Of a DNA stretch of 18,911 nt, positions 1 through 8,084 are shown one piece after another. How positions within the stretch are numbered: the first letter of the stretch is position 1; every line of letters starts with the position of its first letter. The DNA is from Pseudomonadota bacterium (GTDB lineage: Bacteria > Pseudomonadota > Gammaproteobacteria > Xanthomonadales > Marinicellaceae). A program made the position numbers and the translations under genes. The notes under the pieces are model-generated. The model did no database searches. It was given only the letters and a program-made list of their open reading frames with translations, and was not told the DNA's origin. Location of the stretch: positions 1 to 18,911 of the forward strand of contig QQUO01000114.1 of assembly GCA_008501575.1 (NCBI GenBank), read 5' to 3'.

Positions 1-1224
1 TTAAAGTTTATAACTAAACATAAACCACAGCTTTTGAGTATCCTGACTATGACTGTCGGCAGAATAATCAGCCGCTTTAAACAAAATACCGGCTTTTTCG
101 TTTAATTTTTTTGATAATGATAAGTTAAGTTCAGTCCCCAACTGTCCGGAACCGGCTTCGCGGTCAAACTGGTGGTACTTGGCCTGCCAACCCCAGCCAT
201 TCAGCTGACCCTTAACACCGATAAAGGTATCGACAATACCCACATCCGGGGTACTTAAAAATTGATCTGCCCAACCATTAAAAGCGTGCAGAGTGGCCAA
301 TGGCGTTCTGAATGAAGCACCACTTTGTTGGTCACTGCCTTCGAGTATTTCTTGGCCGGCAAAAATTTCACCATTGTTAAAGGTAACAGCCACATCCAAA
401 CGCCAGTAATCAGCATCGTAGTTAACAGGATTATTGTCGGCGTCAGATTGACTGGCGTATTCCACAGCCATTTTGAACTTTTGGGCCCCCACATCAAAAT
501 GGGTATTATAACCAAAACCCAGGGTATTGGTGGAAAAAACCGGGGCATCGTCATTGTCTATACCGTAGTAATAGGCCTTAATGTGATGCTTTCCGGCCCA
601 GGTTTTGTGCCAGTTGGCTAATAAGGTTTGGTTGTCATGATCACCGGCCGGTACATCTTCACCGAAAATACGGTTAACATGATCGACATAAGCCATAAAC
701 AAGCGACTATCGGCGATATTGAAGTCAAAAGACAGGGCATCGTAGGTTTGTTCATTCTGACGCCAACCCACACCACCTACAAAACGTTGATTGTCCAACA
801 AAATACGCTGACGACCCAATGTTGTCGAAGCCTTGTCATTAAACTGAAAACTCACCCAAGCCTGGTTGATCTCGGTACCGGTGGGATCTGCCACCACCGG
901 ATATTGGGTTCGGTTCGGGGTGTTGCCGGCACCGGCATTATAATGATCGCCCCAAATTTCGGTAACATTGTCGACTTCTATGAAAAAACGCCAACCATTA
1001 TAATCGGCGGTTTTGTAATTCAGCCGTGTCAGTAAGGTGGAGGCGTTGGCATCTTTGGCAAAGTTGGCCTGATCCACCATTTCATAGCGATAACGGAAAG
1101 ACAAGGATGCTTTTCCCTTGTCGACCGTTTGCTCGTCGTCAGCGGCTTGGGCGGTAACAGGAGATAAACTTATAGCGGTTGCCATAATGGCTGTGGCTAA
1201 TGCGGTTTTTTTAAACTTAATCAT
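1..1224 (-). CDS. Alginate-export-family outer-membrane porin
   Basis: Predicted outer-membrane beta-barrel of about 407 residues, with a complete stop codon at positions 1-3. The N-terminus has a lysine-rich start, a hydrophobic stretch and an AQA cleavage site, typical of a Sec signal peptide. The mature part has alternating amphipathic strands and the RYRYE and GRQRILLDNQRF-GGVGWRQ blocks that I associate with alginate-export-type porins. The family name covers general carbohydrate or small-solute porins, so alginate itself is not shown to be the substrate. Two in-frame ATGs exist, at 1230 and 1224. I prefer 1224 because AGG lies about 8 nt before it but only 2 nt before the other. The last residues (FMFSYKL) carry a late aromatic rather than a terminal Phe. 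An FNR-like box lies about 60 bp upstream. The gene follows sdaA on the same strand after 99 bp, probably with its own promoter. Confidence 0.82.
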   Translation of the reverse strand: MIKFKKTALATAIMATAISLSPVTAQAADDEQTVDKGKASLSFRYRYEMVDQANFAKDANASTLLTRLNYKTADYNGWRFFIEVDNVTEIWGDHYNAGAGNTPNRTQYPVVADPTGTEINQAWVSFQFNDKASTTLGRQRILLDNQRFVGGVGWRQNEQTYDALSFDFNIADSRLFMAYVDHVNRIFGEDVPAGDHDNQTLLANWHKTWAGKHHIKAYYYGIDNDDAPVFSTNTLGFGYNTHFDVGAQKFKMAVEYASQSDADNNPVNYDADYWRLDVAVTFNNGEIFAGQEILEGSDQQSGASFRTPLATLHAFNGWADQFLSTPDVGIVDTFIGVKGQLNGWGWQAKYHQFDREAGSGQLGTELNLSLSKKLNEKAGILFKAADYSADSHSQDTQKLWFMFSYKL

Positions 1225-1285
1225 GGGCATAACCTGTTGGTTAGAAAATCAAAGTGAAGCTTAAATAAAGTGTGCTTCAATGACA

Positions 1286-1299
1286 TTGATTTACGTCAA
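1286..1299. promoter_or_regulatory. FNR/Anr-type box upstream of porin
   Basis: TTGATTTACGTCAA matches the FNR/Anr/Dnr consensus TTGATNNNNATCAA with one mismatch. Its centre is about 68 bp upstream of the porin ATG at 1224. An AT-rich stretch at about 1258-1268 on the minus strand could be a -10 element, which would put the box near -40, the class II activator position. The site is read directly from sequence. Use by FNR rather than another CRP/FNR-family protein is inference. Confidence 0.55.
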
Positions 1300-1323
1300 T
1301 TACCGTAAAAAAGTAAAGTCAGC

Positions 1324-2700
1324 TTAACATTCAATAATGTTCACTGCCAGACCACCACGGGAAGTTTCTTTATAACTGTCTTTCATGTCATCACCAGTGG
1401 CTTTCATGGTTTTTATAACTTTATCTAAAGACACATAATGATTGCCTGCATTGCGATCAGCCATGCGCACGGCATTGATGGCTTTAACACTGCCCATGGC
1501 ATTGCGTTCGATACACGGTATCTGTACCAAGCCACCAATGGGGTCACAGGTTAAGCCAAGATTATGTTCCATGGCGATTTCAGCGGCATTTTCAATTTCA
1601 TCCGGGGTTAACCCGCAGGCAGCGGCTAAACCGGCAGCGGCCATGGAACTGGCCACCCCAACTTCACCCTGACAACCGACTTCAGCCCCCGAGATGGAAG
1701 CTTTGGTTTTATATAAAATCCCGACGGCAGATGCTGTAAGTAAGAAGTTGCGCACGCCTTGTTGATCAGCTCCTTCAATATAATTTAAATAGTAATTAAT
1801 AACCGCGGGAATAATTCCGGCTGCACCATTGGTGGGGGCGGTCACCACACGACCACCGGCGGCATTTTCTTCGCTGACCGCCAGTGCATAGAGGTTAACC
1901 CAGTCAATCACGGTCAGGGGGTCGGCCAAGTCTTTGGCTGATTTCTGGTTAAGTTCCTGGTACAGTTTGGCTGCCCGTCTGGGTAGATTAAGCCCGCCGG
2001 GGAGGGTTCCACATGTTTTAAATCCGCGTTGCATGCACTGTTCCATGGCTTGCCAAATAATATCTAATTGTTGGTCAATCTCATCACGGCTGCGCCAGGC
2101 TTGTTCATTGCCATACATGATTTCTGCAATACTTATGTTATGTTTTTTGCAGAGCGCAATAAGCTCATCACCGCTTTCGAATTTATAAGGTATCGGCGTG
2201 TCATCTTCCATGATGTGCTGTTGTTGCAAGTGATTATGGGCCAGTACAAAGCCACCACCCACGGAGTAATAGGCTTTTTGCTTTAAAATTTCTCCGTTTT
2301 TATCATAGGCTGTAAATTGCATGCCATTGGAATGTAAGGGCAGTTTTTTGCGTTTGTGAAATTTGAGATGATCTTTGTCATTAAATTTTAGATTAAGCTC
2401 ACCGTTTTGGATGCGTTGGCTGTCCTTAACTTGTTGTAAAAGTGTGTCAATATGGTCGGGATCCACCTGATCAGGTTGTTGACCCATTAAACCCAAAATA
2501 ATGGCCTTATCAGTTCCATGGCCACGGCCGGTGTGGCTGAGTGACCCAAACAGTTCTGTGACGATGTGATGGGTCTGTGTCGCCAGATTATGATTATGCA
2601 AGTATTGGGTGAACAGATGCGCAGCCCGCATCGGGCCGACGGTGTGTGAACTGGAGGGACCAATACCAATTTTAAACAAGTCAAAAGTGCTAACAGCCAT
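1324..2700 (-). CDS. sdaA: L-serine ammonia-lyase, iron-sulfur type
   Basis: Cytosolic [4Fe-4S] enzyme converting L-serine to pyruvate and ammonia. The protein is 458 residues, the usual length for single-chain type 2 L-serine dehydratases. The N-terminal domain opens with FDLFKIGIGPSSSHTVGPMRA, the family hallmark. The C-terminal catalytic domain holds GCQGEVGVASSMAAAGL and CDPIGGLVQIPC. Cluster-ligand cysteines fall at residues 343, 385 and 396, and the chain ends in a terminal Cys458. From memory these match the numbering of the Legionella pneumophila enzyme, where the last cysteine folds back to the cluster as an intrinsic competitor of serine. The start codon is only 14 bp from the divergent ATG at 2715, so the two promoters must lie inside each other's coding regions. 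No obvious terminator follows before the porin. Confidence 0.95.
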   Translation of the reverse strand: MAVSTFDLFKIGIGPSSSHTVGPMRAAHLFTQYLHNHNLATQTHHIVTELFGSLSHTGRGHGTDKAIILGLMGQQPDQVDPDHIDTLLQQVKDSQRIQNGELNLKFNDKDHLKFHKRKKLPLHSNGMQFTAYDKNGEILKQKAYYSVGGGFVLAHNHLQQQHIMEDDTPIPYKFESGDELIALCKKHNISIAEIMYGNEQAWRSRDEIDQQLDIIWQAMEQCMQRGFKTCGTLPGGLNLPRRAAKLYQELNQKSAKDLADPLTVIDWVNLYALAVSEENAAGGRVVTAPTNGAAGIIPAVINYYLNYIEGADQQGVRNFLLTASAVGILYKTKASISGAEVGCQGEVGVASSMAAAGLAAACGLTPDEIENAAEIAMEHNLGLTCDPIGGLVQIPCIERNAMGSVKAINAVRMADRNAGNHYVSLDKVIKTMKATGDDMKDSYKETSRGGLAVNIIEC

Positions 2701-2714
2701 GATAAACTAAGCCC

Positions 2715-2936
2715 ATGAAAAAGCTAACATTATATAGTAGATTGGAATGTCCTTTGTGTGAGTTTGCCGAAGAATTATTGTTGGCCGAGGGGATTGAATA
2801 TGAAGTGCTTGATATTGATGAATCGCCTGAGTTAATAAAGGCTTTTCATGTGCGGGTACCGGTGTTATCAGACGGGCAACAGGAACTTGATTGGCCTTTT
2901 TCCGCAGAAGCTGCACGGGAGTTCGCCAATGGCTAA
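2715..2936 (+). CDS. Glutaredoxin-like small thioredoxin-fold protein
   Basis: A 73-residue cytosolic thioredoxin-fold protein. It begins KLTLYSRLECPLC, a first beta strand leading into a CPLC redox motif at residues 12-15. Next come an EELLLAEGIEYEVLDIDE helix-strand and VRVPVL, the cis-proline loop. This layout and length fit the glutaredoxin-like (DUF836, Glrx-like) family, whose physiological partner is generally unknown. The reading frame overlaps radA by 8 bp, so the two are almost certainly co-transcribed and translationally coupled. No clear Shine-Dalgarno sequence precedes the ATG. The promoter would have to sit within the first codons of divergent sdaA. Confidence 0.85.
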   Translation: MKKLTLYSRLECPLCEFAEELLLAEGIEYEVLDIDESPELIKAFHVRVPVLSDGQQELDWPFSAEAAREFANG

Positions 2937-4293
2937 AGAAAAAAGTCAATTTGTGTGCAACGAATGTGGCCATGTAACCAATAAATGGGCGGGACAATGC
3001 ATCGCTTGTCAACAATGGAATTGTATCGATGAGATTAAAATTGCTAAAACCACCAGCTCCGGTAAAAGTAACCGATTCGCCAATTATTCCGGCGACAGTA
3101 AAATTCAAAAATTAGGTCAGGTGAGTACCGAAAAACAAGCCCGCACCCAAACTGATATTAAAGAACTGGATCGGGTTTTAGGCGGTGGTTTGGTGCCGGG
3201 GTCGGTGATTTTATTGGGTGGTGATCCGGGCATTGGTAAATCCACTTTATTATTACAAGTCACGGCACATATTACCCAAAGCATTAACCCTTTATATGTC
3301 ACCGGTGAAGAATCATTGGCGCAGATTGCCATGCGTGCGACACGATTGGGCCTGGCTGTGGATGAATTATCCTGCATGGCGGAGACCTCCTTAGAAATCA
3401 TTATGTCTACGGTGTTGCAGCAACAACCAGATTTGGTGGTGATTGATTCCATTCAAACATTATTCAGTGAAGAGCTGACCTCAATTCCAGGTTCGGTTTC
3501 TCAAGTCAAAGAAACGGCGGCACAATTGGTGAGAATGGCCAAGCAACATAAAATTACTGTGATTTTGGTCGGCCATGTCACCAAAGATGGCAGTATCGCC
3601 GGTCCGCGGATATTAGAGCACATGGTGGATACAGTGTTGTATTTTGAAAGTGATGGTAACAGCCGTTATCGGGTGTTGCGCGCCTTAAAAAACCGATTTG
3701 GGGCGGTCAATGAAATTGGTGTGTTTGCCATGACTGAGCGTGGCGTCCGTGAAGTGGATAATCCGTCCGCCATTTTTTTAAGTGAACATAAATCTGATAA
3801 ACCCGGTTCTGTGGTGATGGTGACCCGTGAAGGAACACGGCCTTTATTGGTGGAAATTCAAGCATTGGTGGATCAAAGTCCATTGGGAAATCCCCGGCGC
3901 CTTTCAGTGGGACTCGAACACAACCGTTTAGCCATGTTATTGGCTGTTTTACACAGGATGTGCGGTTTAGCGATTCACGACCATGATGTTTTTTTAAATG
4001 CGGTTGGCGGGATAAAAATAACCGAGACGGCGGCCGATTTAGCCATTTTAATGGCCATCATATCCAGTTTTAAAAACCGTTATTTACCGGCCGCCACGGT
4101 GGTTTTTGGCGAAGTGGGTTTAACCGGTGAAATCAGACCGGTACAAAACGGTGAAGATCGACTCAAAGAAGCGGCTCAACATGGTTTTAAAACCGCCATC
4201 ATCCCCAAAGCCAACGCCGGTAAATGGACCAAAAATATAGCCATTAAGGTTATTACCGTGAGCGAAGTTAATGAAGTTGTTGATTTGATTTAA
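2929..4293 (+). CDS. radA: DNA repair protein RadA
   Basis: RadA (Sms) is a RecA-like, hexameric DnaB-like branch-migration helicase acting in recombinational repair. The order seen is a C4 zinc finger (Cys10, 13, 24, 27), Walker A GDPGIGKST at about 98-106, Walker B DLVVIDS at about 168-174, the RadA-specific KNRFG motif at 254-258, and a C-terminal Lon-protease-like domain from about 275 to the end. The open frame extends upstream to 2848, but that extension only overlays the previous gene in another frame. The ATG at 2929 starts directly before the zinc finger, has GGGAG 7 nt upstream, and gives 454 residues, close to the E. coli protein (about 460). It overlaps the preceding redox gene by 8 bp. 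No T-tailed hairpin follows the stop. Confidence 0.96.
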   Translation: MAKEKSQFVCNECGHVTNKWAGQCIACQQWNCIDEIKIAKTTSSGKSNRFANYSGDSKIQKLGQVSTEKQARTQTDIKELDRVLGGGLVPGSVILLGGDPGIGKSTLLLQVTAHITQSINPLYVTGEESLAQIAMRATRLGLAVDELSCMAETSLEIIMSTVLQQQPDLVVIDSIQTLFSEELTSIPGSVSQVKETAAQLVRMAKQHKITVILVGHVTKDGSIAGPRILEHMVDTVLYFESDGNSRYRVLRALKNRFGAVNEIGVFAMTERGVREVDNPSAIFLSEHKSDKPGSVVMVTREGTRPLLVEIQALVDQSPLGNPRRLSVGLEHNRLAMLLAVLHRMCGLAIHDHDVFLNAVGGIKITETAADLAILMAIISSFKNRYLPAATVVFGEVGLTGEIRPVQNGEDRLKEAAQHGFKTAIIPKANAGKWTKNIAIKVITVSEVNEVVDLI

Positions 4294-4327
4294 ATCCGGC
4301 ACAATCTGAGCGAACGTGTCGAATTTA

Positions 4328-4353
4328 ATCCCAATACCGCGCGGTAAAGGGAT
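4328..4353. repeat. Perfect palindrome inside a larger dyad
   Basis: TACCGCGCGGTA (4335-4346) is a perfect 12-bp palindrome. ATCCC on the left (4328-4332) and GGGAT on the right (4349-4353) extend the symmetry at equal distance, with two unpaired As on each side. It sits between the convergent ends of radA and the ArsR-type gene. No T-run follows on either strand, so a classical terminator is doubtful. A protein-binding dyad or a weak bidirectional terminator are both possible. Confidence 0.4.
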
Positions 4354-4394
4354 ATTCCCCCGTTAAATTTGGCTATGTAATTGTGGTTTTAAAG

Positions 4395-4706
4395 TTAGTT
4401 GCCTGAACCACAATAAAGCTTATGTAATAAATGAATGACTTCGACAGCTTTGCTATCTGCAAGTGAATATAAAATGGTTTGTGATTGACGCTTAGTCTTA
4501 ACAAGTTTGGCTTTTCTTAATTGGGCCAAATGTTGTGACAATGCCGATTGCGATAAACTCGGCAAGTGTTCATTAAGCGCACCCACTGACATTTCATTTT
4601 CATGCAACAAGCATAAAATCATTAAACGTTGCTGATTTGAAATCAATTTAAGTAGCTCAGAAGCCGAAGCTGCATGCCCGACCATCTCGTTCATGGATTT
4701 TTTCAT
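4395..4706 (-). CDS. ArsR-family two-cysteine (BigR/YgaV-type) repressor
   Basis: A 103-residue winged-helix regulator of the ArsR/SmtB superfamily. After an N-terminal helix comes LISNQQRLMILCLL, then the recognition helix region SQSALSQHLAQLRKAKLVK and the wing (KTKRQSQTILYSL). Cysteines at 32 (LMILCLL) and 99 (LYCG) occupy the positions of the redox pair in BigR, YgaV, SqrR and HlyU, which form a tetrasulfide or disulfide in response to sulfane sulfur. The CVC-type metal site of ArsR proper is absent. It therefore probably senses persulfide or redox state; this is inference from the cysteine placement. The usual sulfur-oxidation targets (sulfide:quinone reductase, persulfide dioxygenase, sulfur transporters) are not in this window, so its regulon is elsewhere or limited to itself. 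The nearest divergent gene is the M16 lipoprotein, about 400 bp away. Confidence 0.83.
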   Translation of the reverse strand: MKKSMNEMVGHAASASELLKLISNQQRLMILCLLHENEMSVGALNEHLPSLSQSALSQHLAQLRKAKLVKTKRQSQTILYSLADSKAVEVIHLLHKLYCGSGN

Positions 4707-4733
4707 GATTTTTATTACCTTAGATTAGTTAGC

Positions 4734-4776
4734 CCGTTTATTTTGCCTGAAAAATATAATTTTGACAAACATTTGT
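4734..4776 (-). promoter_or_regulatory. Candidate ArsR-gene promoter and operator
   Basis: On the minus strand, TTGTCA (a -35 element at about 4763-4768) is followed after about 17 bp by the A/T-rich CAAAAT. Overlapping the -35 is ACAAACATTTGT (4765-4776 on the plus strand), an inverted repeat with 5-bp arms. GAATTATTC at 4783-4791 is a second short palindrome just upstream. Overlap of a dyad with the -35 would suit autorepression. The motif has not been compared with a known operator. Confidence 0.35.
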
Positions 4777-5063
4777 TATTTAGAATTATTCGTAATTGCA
4801 TAACCGTATCATTCATATTGGCTAAATCGCTTGTGTCTTATTTATAAAGACCACTTCTTGGGGTTAATCATATAGCCATCTTTTTTCCGATTATTTCGAC
4901 CTTCGGTCTTTAACCAGTGATGGATGTAATGTCACTGAAAGCGGTTGGAGTTAAAATAAGAATATTACAGAGTTTGTGATTTATCGCTTTATATAATTCT
5001 TACATGGTATAGGCGGGTTAAACCCAATTCATGACTTTTTCCACAGGTGATTTGAGCGACATC

Positions 5064-5072
5064 TGCTATAGT
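5064..5072 (+). promoter_or_regulatory. Extended -10 promoter for M16 gene
   Basis: TGCTATAGT is an extended -10 element (TGn plus TATAGT), about 33 bp upstream of the ATG at 5105. No good -35 hexamer is visible at the expected spacing, which is typical of extended -10 promoters. An AAAGGG Shine-Dalgarno sequence at 5094-5099 precedes the start by 5 nt. Confidence 0.5.
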
Positions 5073-5104
5073 GAATGCTTTAGAATTTTCCAAAAAGGGT
5101 TCCC

Positions 5105-7960
5105 ATGTCACTGTCTAAAATTCCATATTTTTTATTATTTGTTCTACTGACCTCTTGTGGTCAATCACCTCAAGTTAAATCCATTGTTGATCATGATTCG
5201 GGCACCACTGTTAATCTTGAAATTGATTACCAAATGTTTACCATGGACAATGGTTTAGAGGTGATTATTCATGAAGATCATTCAGATCCTATTGTGGCCG
5301 TTGCCACCATTGTCCATGTCGGTTCAAACCGGGAAAAACCGGGGCGCACCGGCTTTGCCCATTTCTTTGAACACATGTCTTTTAATAATTCAGAGAATGT
5401 GCCCATGGGCGCCAATCGTAAAATGATTCCTGAATTGGGCGGTACCCGCAACGGTGGTACCTGGTCTGATGGCACCATGTATTACGAAGTGGTACCCAAA
5501 GATGCTTTTGAAAAACTGATGTGGATCGATTCAGATCGTTTTGGTTATATGATTAATACCGTTAAACAAGGCACCTTAGAACGTGAAAAACAGGTGGTTA
5601 AAAACGAAAAACGCCAGCGTGTCGATAACCGTCCTTATGGCCACACATCTCATGTCATTAAAAAGGCCTTATTCCCGACTTCACACCCCTATAACTGGAC
5701 GGTGATTGGTGATTTAGAAGATTTGCAAAATGCCACCCTGGCCGATGTGCGCGAATTTTATGATGAGTATTACACGCCCGGAAATGCCACACTGGTGATT
5801 GCCGGTGATATCGATTTTGCCACGGCTAAAGCCTCAGTGGAAAGATGGTTTGGTGAAATTCCCGCCGGTAAACAAACGCTGGCATTAGAACCCATGCCGG
5901 TTAGCCTGAAAACAAGTAAACGTTTATACCATGAAGATAATTTTGCTAAATTACCCGAATTAAGGCTGACCTTGCCAACGGTTGAGCAGTATCATAAAGA
6001 TGCCTATGCTTTGGATGCGCTGGGTGAGATTTTAGCGCGTGGGCAGCAATCCCCGTTATTTTCAAGGCTCGTTAAAAACACGCAATTAGCCGCGGAAGTT
6101 GCTGCTTATAATCGTTCTGAGGAATTGGCCGGTACCTTTACCATGCGGGTGAGGGGACACGAAGGGGTGGACTTAGATCAAGCGTATCAGGAATTAATAA
6201 CCGCTTTGATTGATTTTGAAGAAAATGGCGTGCGTGCCACCGATCTGCAAAAAATCAAAGCCCGTCAGGAAACTGCCTTTTACAATGGTGTTTCCAGTGT
6301 CTTAAATAAAGCCTTTCAGTTGGGTGTTTATAATGAATATGCCGGTGACCCTGAATTTTACAAGCAGGACATTGCCAATATAAAAGCGGTGACGGCAGCT
6401 GATGTGATGCGTGTTTATCACCAGTACATTAAAGATAAACCCGCCATAATCACCAGTTTTGTGCCTAAAGGCAGCCCTGAATTGGCCTTAGTCGACTCCC
6501 TGCAGGCCGCTGTGGTGGAAGAGCAAATTGTCGCCGGACAAGAGCCTGAGTTTAGCGAGGAAGACAGTGATGATTATGTCATTACACCGACCCAACATGA
6601 CCGTTCTGAACCACCTTTGGGTAAATTGCCGGCACTTAGATCACCGGCTATTTGGGAAGCCAACAATGAGCGTGGTATTGCCATTGCCGGGATAAAACAT
6701 GATGAGGTGCCTTTGGTTAATTTTACTTTGCGTATTAATGGCGGCCAAATACTCGATCAACCGGGTAAGACCGGCACTGCAAATTTAATGGCACAAATGC
6801 TAAAAGAGGGTACCTTGAAGAAAACGGCATCAGAATTTGAAGATGCTGTGGGTTTATTGGGTTCTGACATTGATGTTTCAGCAAGCACCACAGCCATCAC
6901 CGTTTCAGGCACCAGCTTAGCCAGAAACTTTGGTAAAACCATGGATTTACTTACAGAAATGCTGCTGCAACCCCGTTTTGATGTAACCGATTTTGCGCGC
7001 ATCAAGAACAACACACTGACCGATATTACCGCTGCTTATGGCAATCCCAACAGTATTGCTCAAAAAGTCTTTTTCCGAAAACTTTATGGTGCCGAGCATG
7101 TGGCCGGTCAGCCTTCGGTAGGCACATTAGATTCTGTTGAAAATATCGATCTGGCAGATGTTAAAAACTGGTATCAGCAAAATTTATCAACCCAATTAAT
7201 GCAATTTAATGTGGTCGGTGCCATTGATAAGAATACCGTTATGGCTGCTTTACAGCAGCTCGATAAGCACCTGCCTAATAAAGCAATCGACTTGGCCTAT
7301 ATGCCTGCCATGGAACCGGCAAAAACACCTCAGTTGTACTTTATTGATGTGCCTGCAGCCAAACAGTCGGTGTTAATCGTTGGTAAACAATTACCCGTGG
7401 GTACCAATCCTGATTTTACCGCCATTGATATCGTTAATAACCGTTTAGGTGAAGGCTCCAGCGCACGCTTAACACAAATGTTACGAATCACCAAAGGTTA
7501 TACCTATGGTGCTTATTCATTCCCCAGCCGTGCGGAATTTTATCCCAGTGCGTTTGTGGCAACGACTCAGGTACGCAGTAATGTGACATTGGAATCGTTA
7601 GTAATTCTTAAGGATCTTATCGGTCATTATGCCGATACCTTTACGGCTGATGATTTAGCGACCACCAAAAATCTACTCAGTAAAGGCAACACCCGCCGCT
7701 TTGAAACCCTGGGACAATTGCTCAGTGGTTTAAATGAGGTGACACGGTTCGACTTAGGTCATAATTTTCTGGAACAAGAACAAGCCGTATTGGAAGGCAT
7801 GACTTTGGCAGACGCCAGAAATTACATCAACCAATACATCGATGAGCAAGCCATGATTTATGTGGTGGTCGGTGATGGCAAAACCCAATTATCCCGCCTT
7901 AAAGATTTGGGTTATGGTGAGCCGATTGTCCTGGATCGAGATGGTCAATATATGAATTGA
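5105..7960 (+). CDS. M16-family zinc metallopeptidase lipoprotein
   Basis: A 951-residue envelope peptidase of the pitrilysin/insulinase family (M16). The N-terminus is a lipoprotein signal peptide with lipobox LTSC and Cys18 as the lipidation site. The inverted zinc motif HFFEH is at residues 86-90 (zinc ligands His86 and His90, catalytic Glu89). The third ligand is probably Glu168 in VVKNEKRQ, about 78 residues on. The first M16 domain and its inactive partner fill residues 40-460. An acidic linker (EPEFSEEDSDD) leads to a second M16 pair from about 510 that lacks HxxEH. It is thus a fused active plus inactive chamber, which in this family degrades short or unfolded peptides in the periplasm. 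Asp after Cys18 is absent (Gly19, Gln20), so outer-membrane sorting is expected. The gene stands alone, with its own promoter and a strong terminator. Confidence 0.93.
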   Translation: MSLSKIPYFLLFVLLTSCGQSPQVKSIVDHDSGTTVNLEIDYQMFTMDNGLEVIIHEDHSDPIVAVATIVHVGSNREKPGRTGFAHFFEHMSFNNSENVPMGANRKMIPELGGTRNGGTWSDGTMYYEVVPKDAFEKLMWIDSDRFGYMINTVKQGTLEREKQVVKNEKRQRVDNRPYGHTSHVIKKALFPTSHPYNWTVIGDLEDLQNATLADVREFYDEYYTPGNATLVIAGDIDFATAKASVERWFGEIPAGKQTLALEPMPVSLKTSKRLYHEDNFAKLPELRLTLPTVEQYHKDAYALDALGEILARGQQSPLFSRLVKNTQLAAEVAAYNRSEELAGTFTMRVRGHEGVDLDQAYQELITALIDFEENGVRATDLQKIKARQETAFYNGVSSVLNKAFQLGVYNEYAGDPEFYKQDIANIKAVTAADVMRVYHQYIKDKPAIITSFVPKGSPELALVDSLQAAVVEEQIVAGQEPEFSEEDSDDYVITPTQHDRSEPPLGKLPALRSPAIWEANNERGIAIAGIKHDEVPLVNFTLRINGGQILDQPGKTGTANLMAQMLKEGTLKKTASEFEDAVGLLGSDIDVSASTTAITVSGTSLARNFGKTMDLLTEMLLQPRFDVTDFARIKNNTLTDITAAYGNPNSIAQKVFFRKLYGAEHVAGQPSVGTLDSVENIDLADVKNWYQQNLSTQLMQFNVVGAIDKNTVMAALQQLDKHLPNKAIDLAYMPAMEPAKTPQLYFIDVPAAKQSVLIVGKQLPVGTNPDFTAIDIVNNRLGEGSSARLTQMLRITKGYTYGAYSFPSRAEFYPSAFVATTQVRSNVTLESLVILKDLIGHYADTFTADDLATTKNLLSKGNTRRFETLGQLLSGLNEVTRFDLGHNFLEQEQAVLEGMTLADARNYINQYIDEQAMIYVVVGDGKTQLSRLKDLGYGEPIVLDRDGQYMN

Positions 7961-7979
7961 TGATATATATGGAGATGAC

Positions 7980-8012
7980 ATAAACACCTGTGACTTCGAC
8001 ACAGGTGTTTAT
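7980..8012 (+). terminator. Rho-independent-type terminator after M16 gene
   Basis: A perfect 13-bp stem (7980-7992 with 8000-8012, core AACACCTGTG/CACAGGTGTT) and a 7-nt ACTTCGA loop begin about 19 bp after the stop codon. The right arm ends in TTTAT, so the U-tract is short but present. Confidence 0.8.
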
Positions 8013-8084
8013 ATTAAGGGCCCAATAAATCGGTTATTGCTATGGTTGTTATCTTGATTAACGGCTTTTTGCAGACATTAAGTT

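Larger units (their letters stand above)
4707..5104. other. Intergenic region between ArsR gene and M16 gene
   Basis: About 400 bp between divergent genes. It holds the candidate ArsR promoter and operator at the left, the M16-gene promoter at the right, and nothing coding that I can support. The longest plus-strand frame with an ATG in the middle gives about 19 residues without a ribosome-binding site. A small GACC-TTC-GGTC hairpin lies at 4898-4908. Confidence 0.6.

Noticed and set aside
628..1035. Plus-strand open frame of 135 residues
   Set aside because: It is antisense to the porin, which has a signal peptide, family motifs and proper end. The frame's composition is that of a reverse-strand shadow.
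2707..3108. Minus-strand frame of 133 residues
   Set aside because: It lies across the glutaredoxin and the N-terminus of radA, both with clear family motifs on the plus strand.
4898..4908. GACC-TTC-GGTC hairpin in the ArsR-M16 gap
   Set aside because: Only a 4-bp stem with a three-base loop and no T-tract; common by chance.
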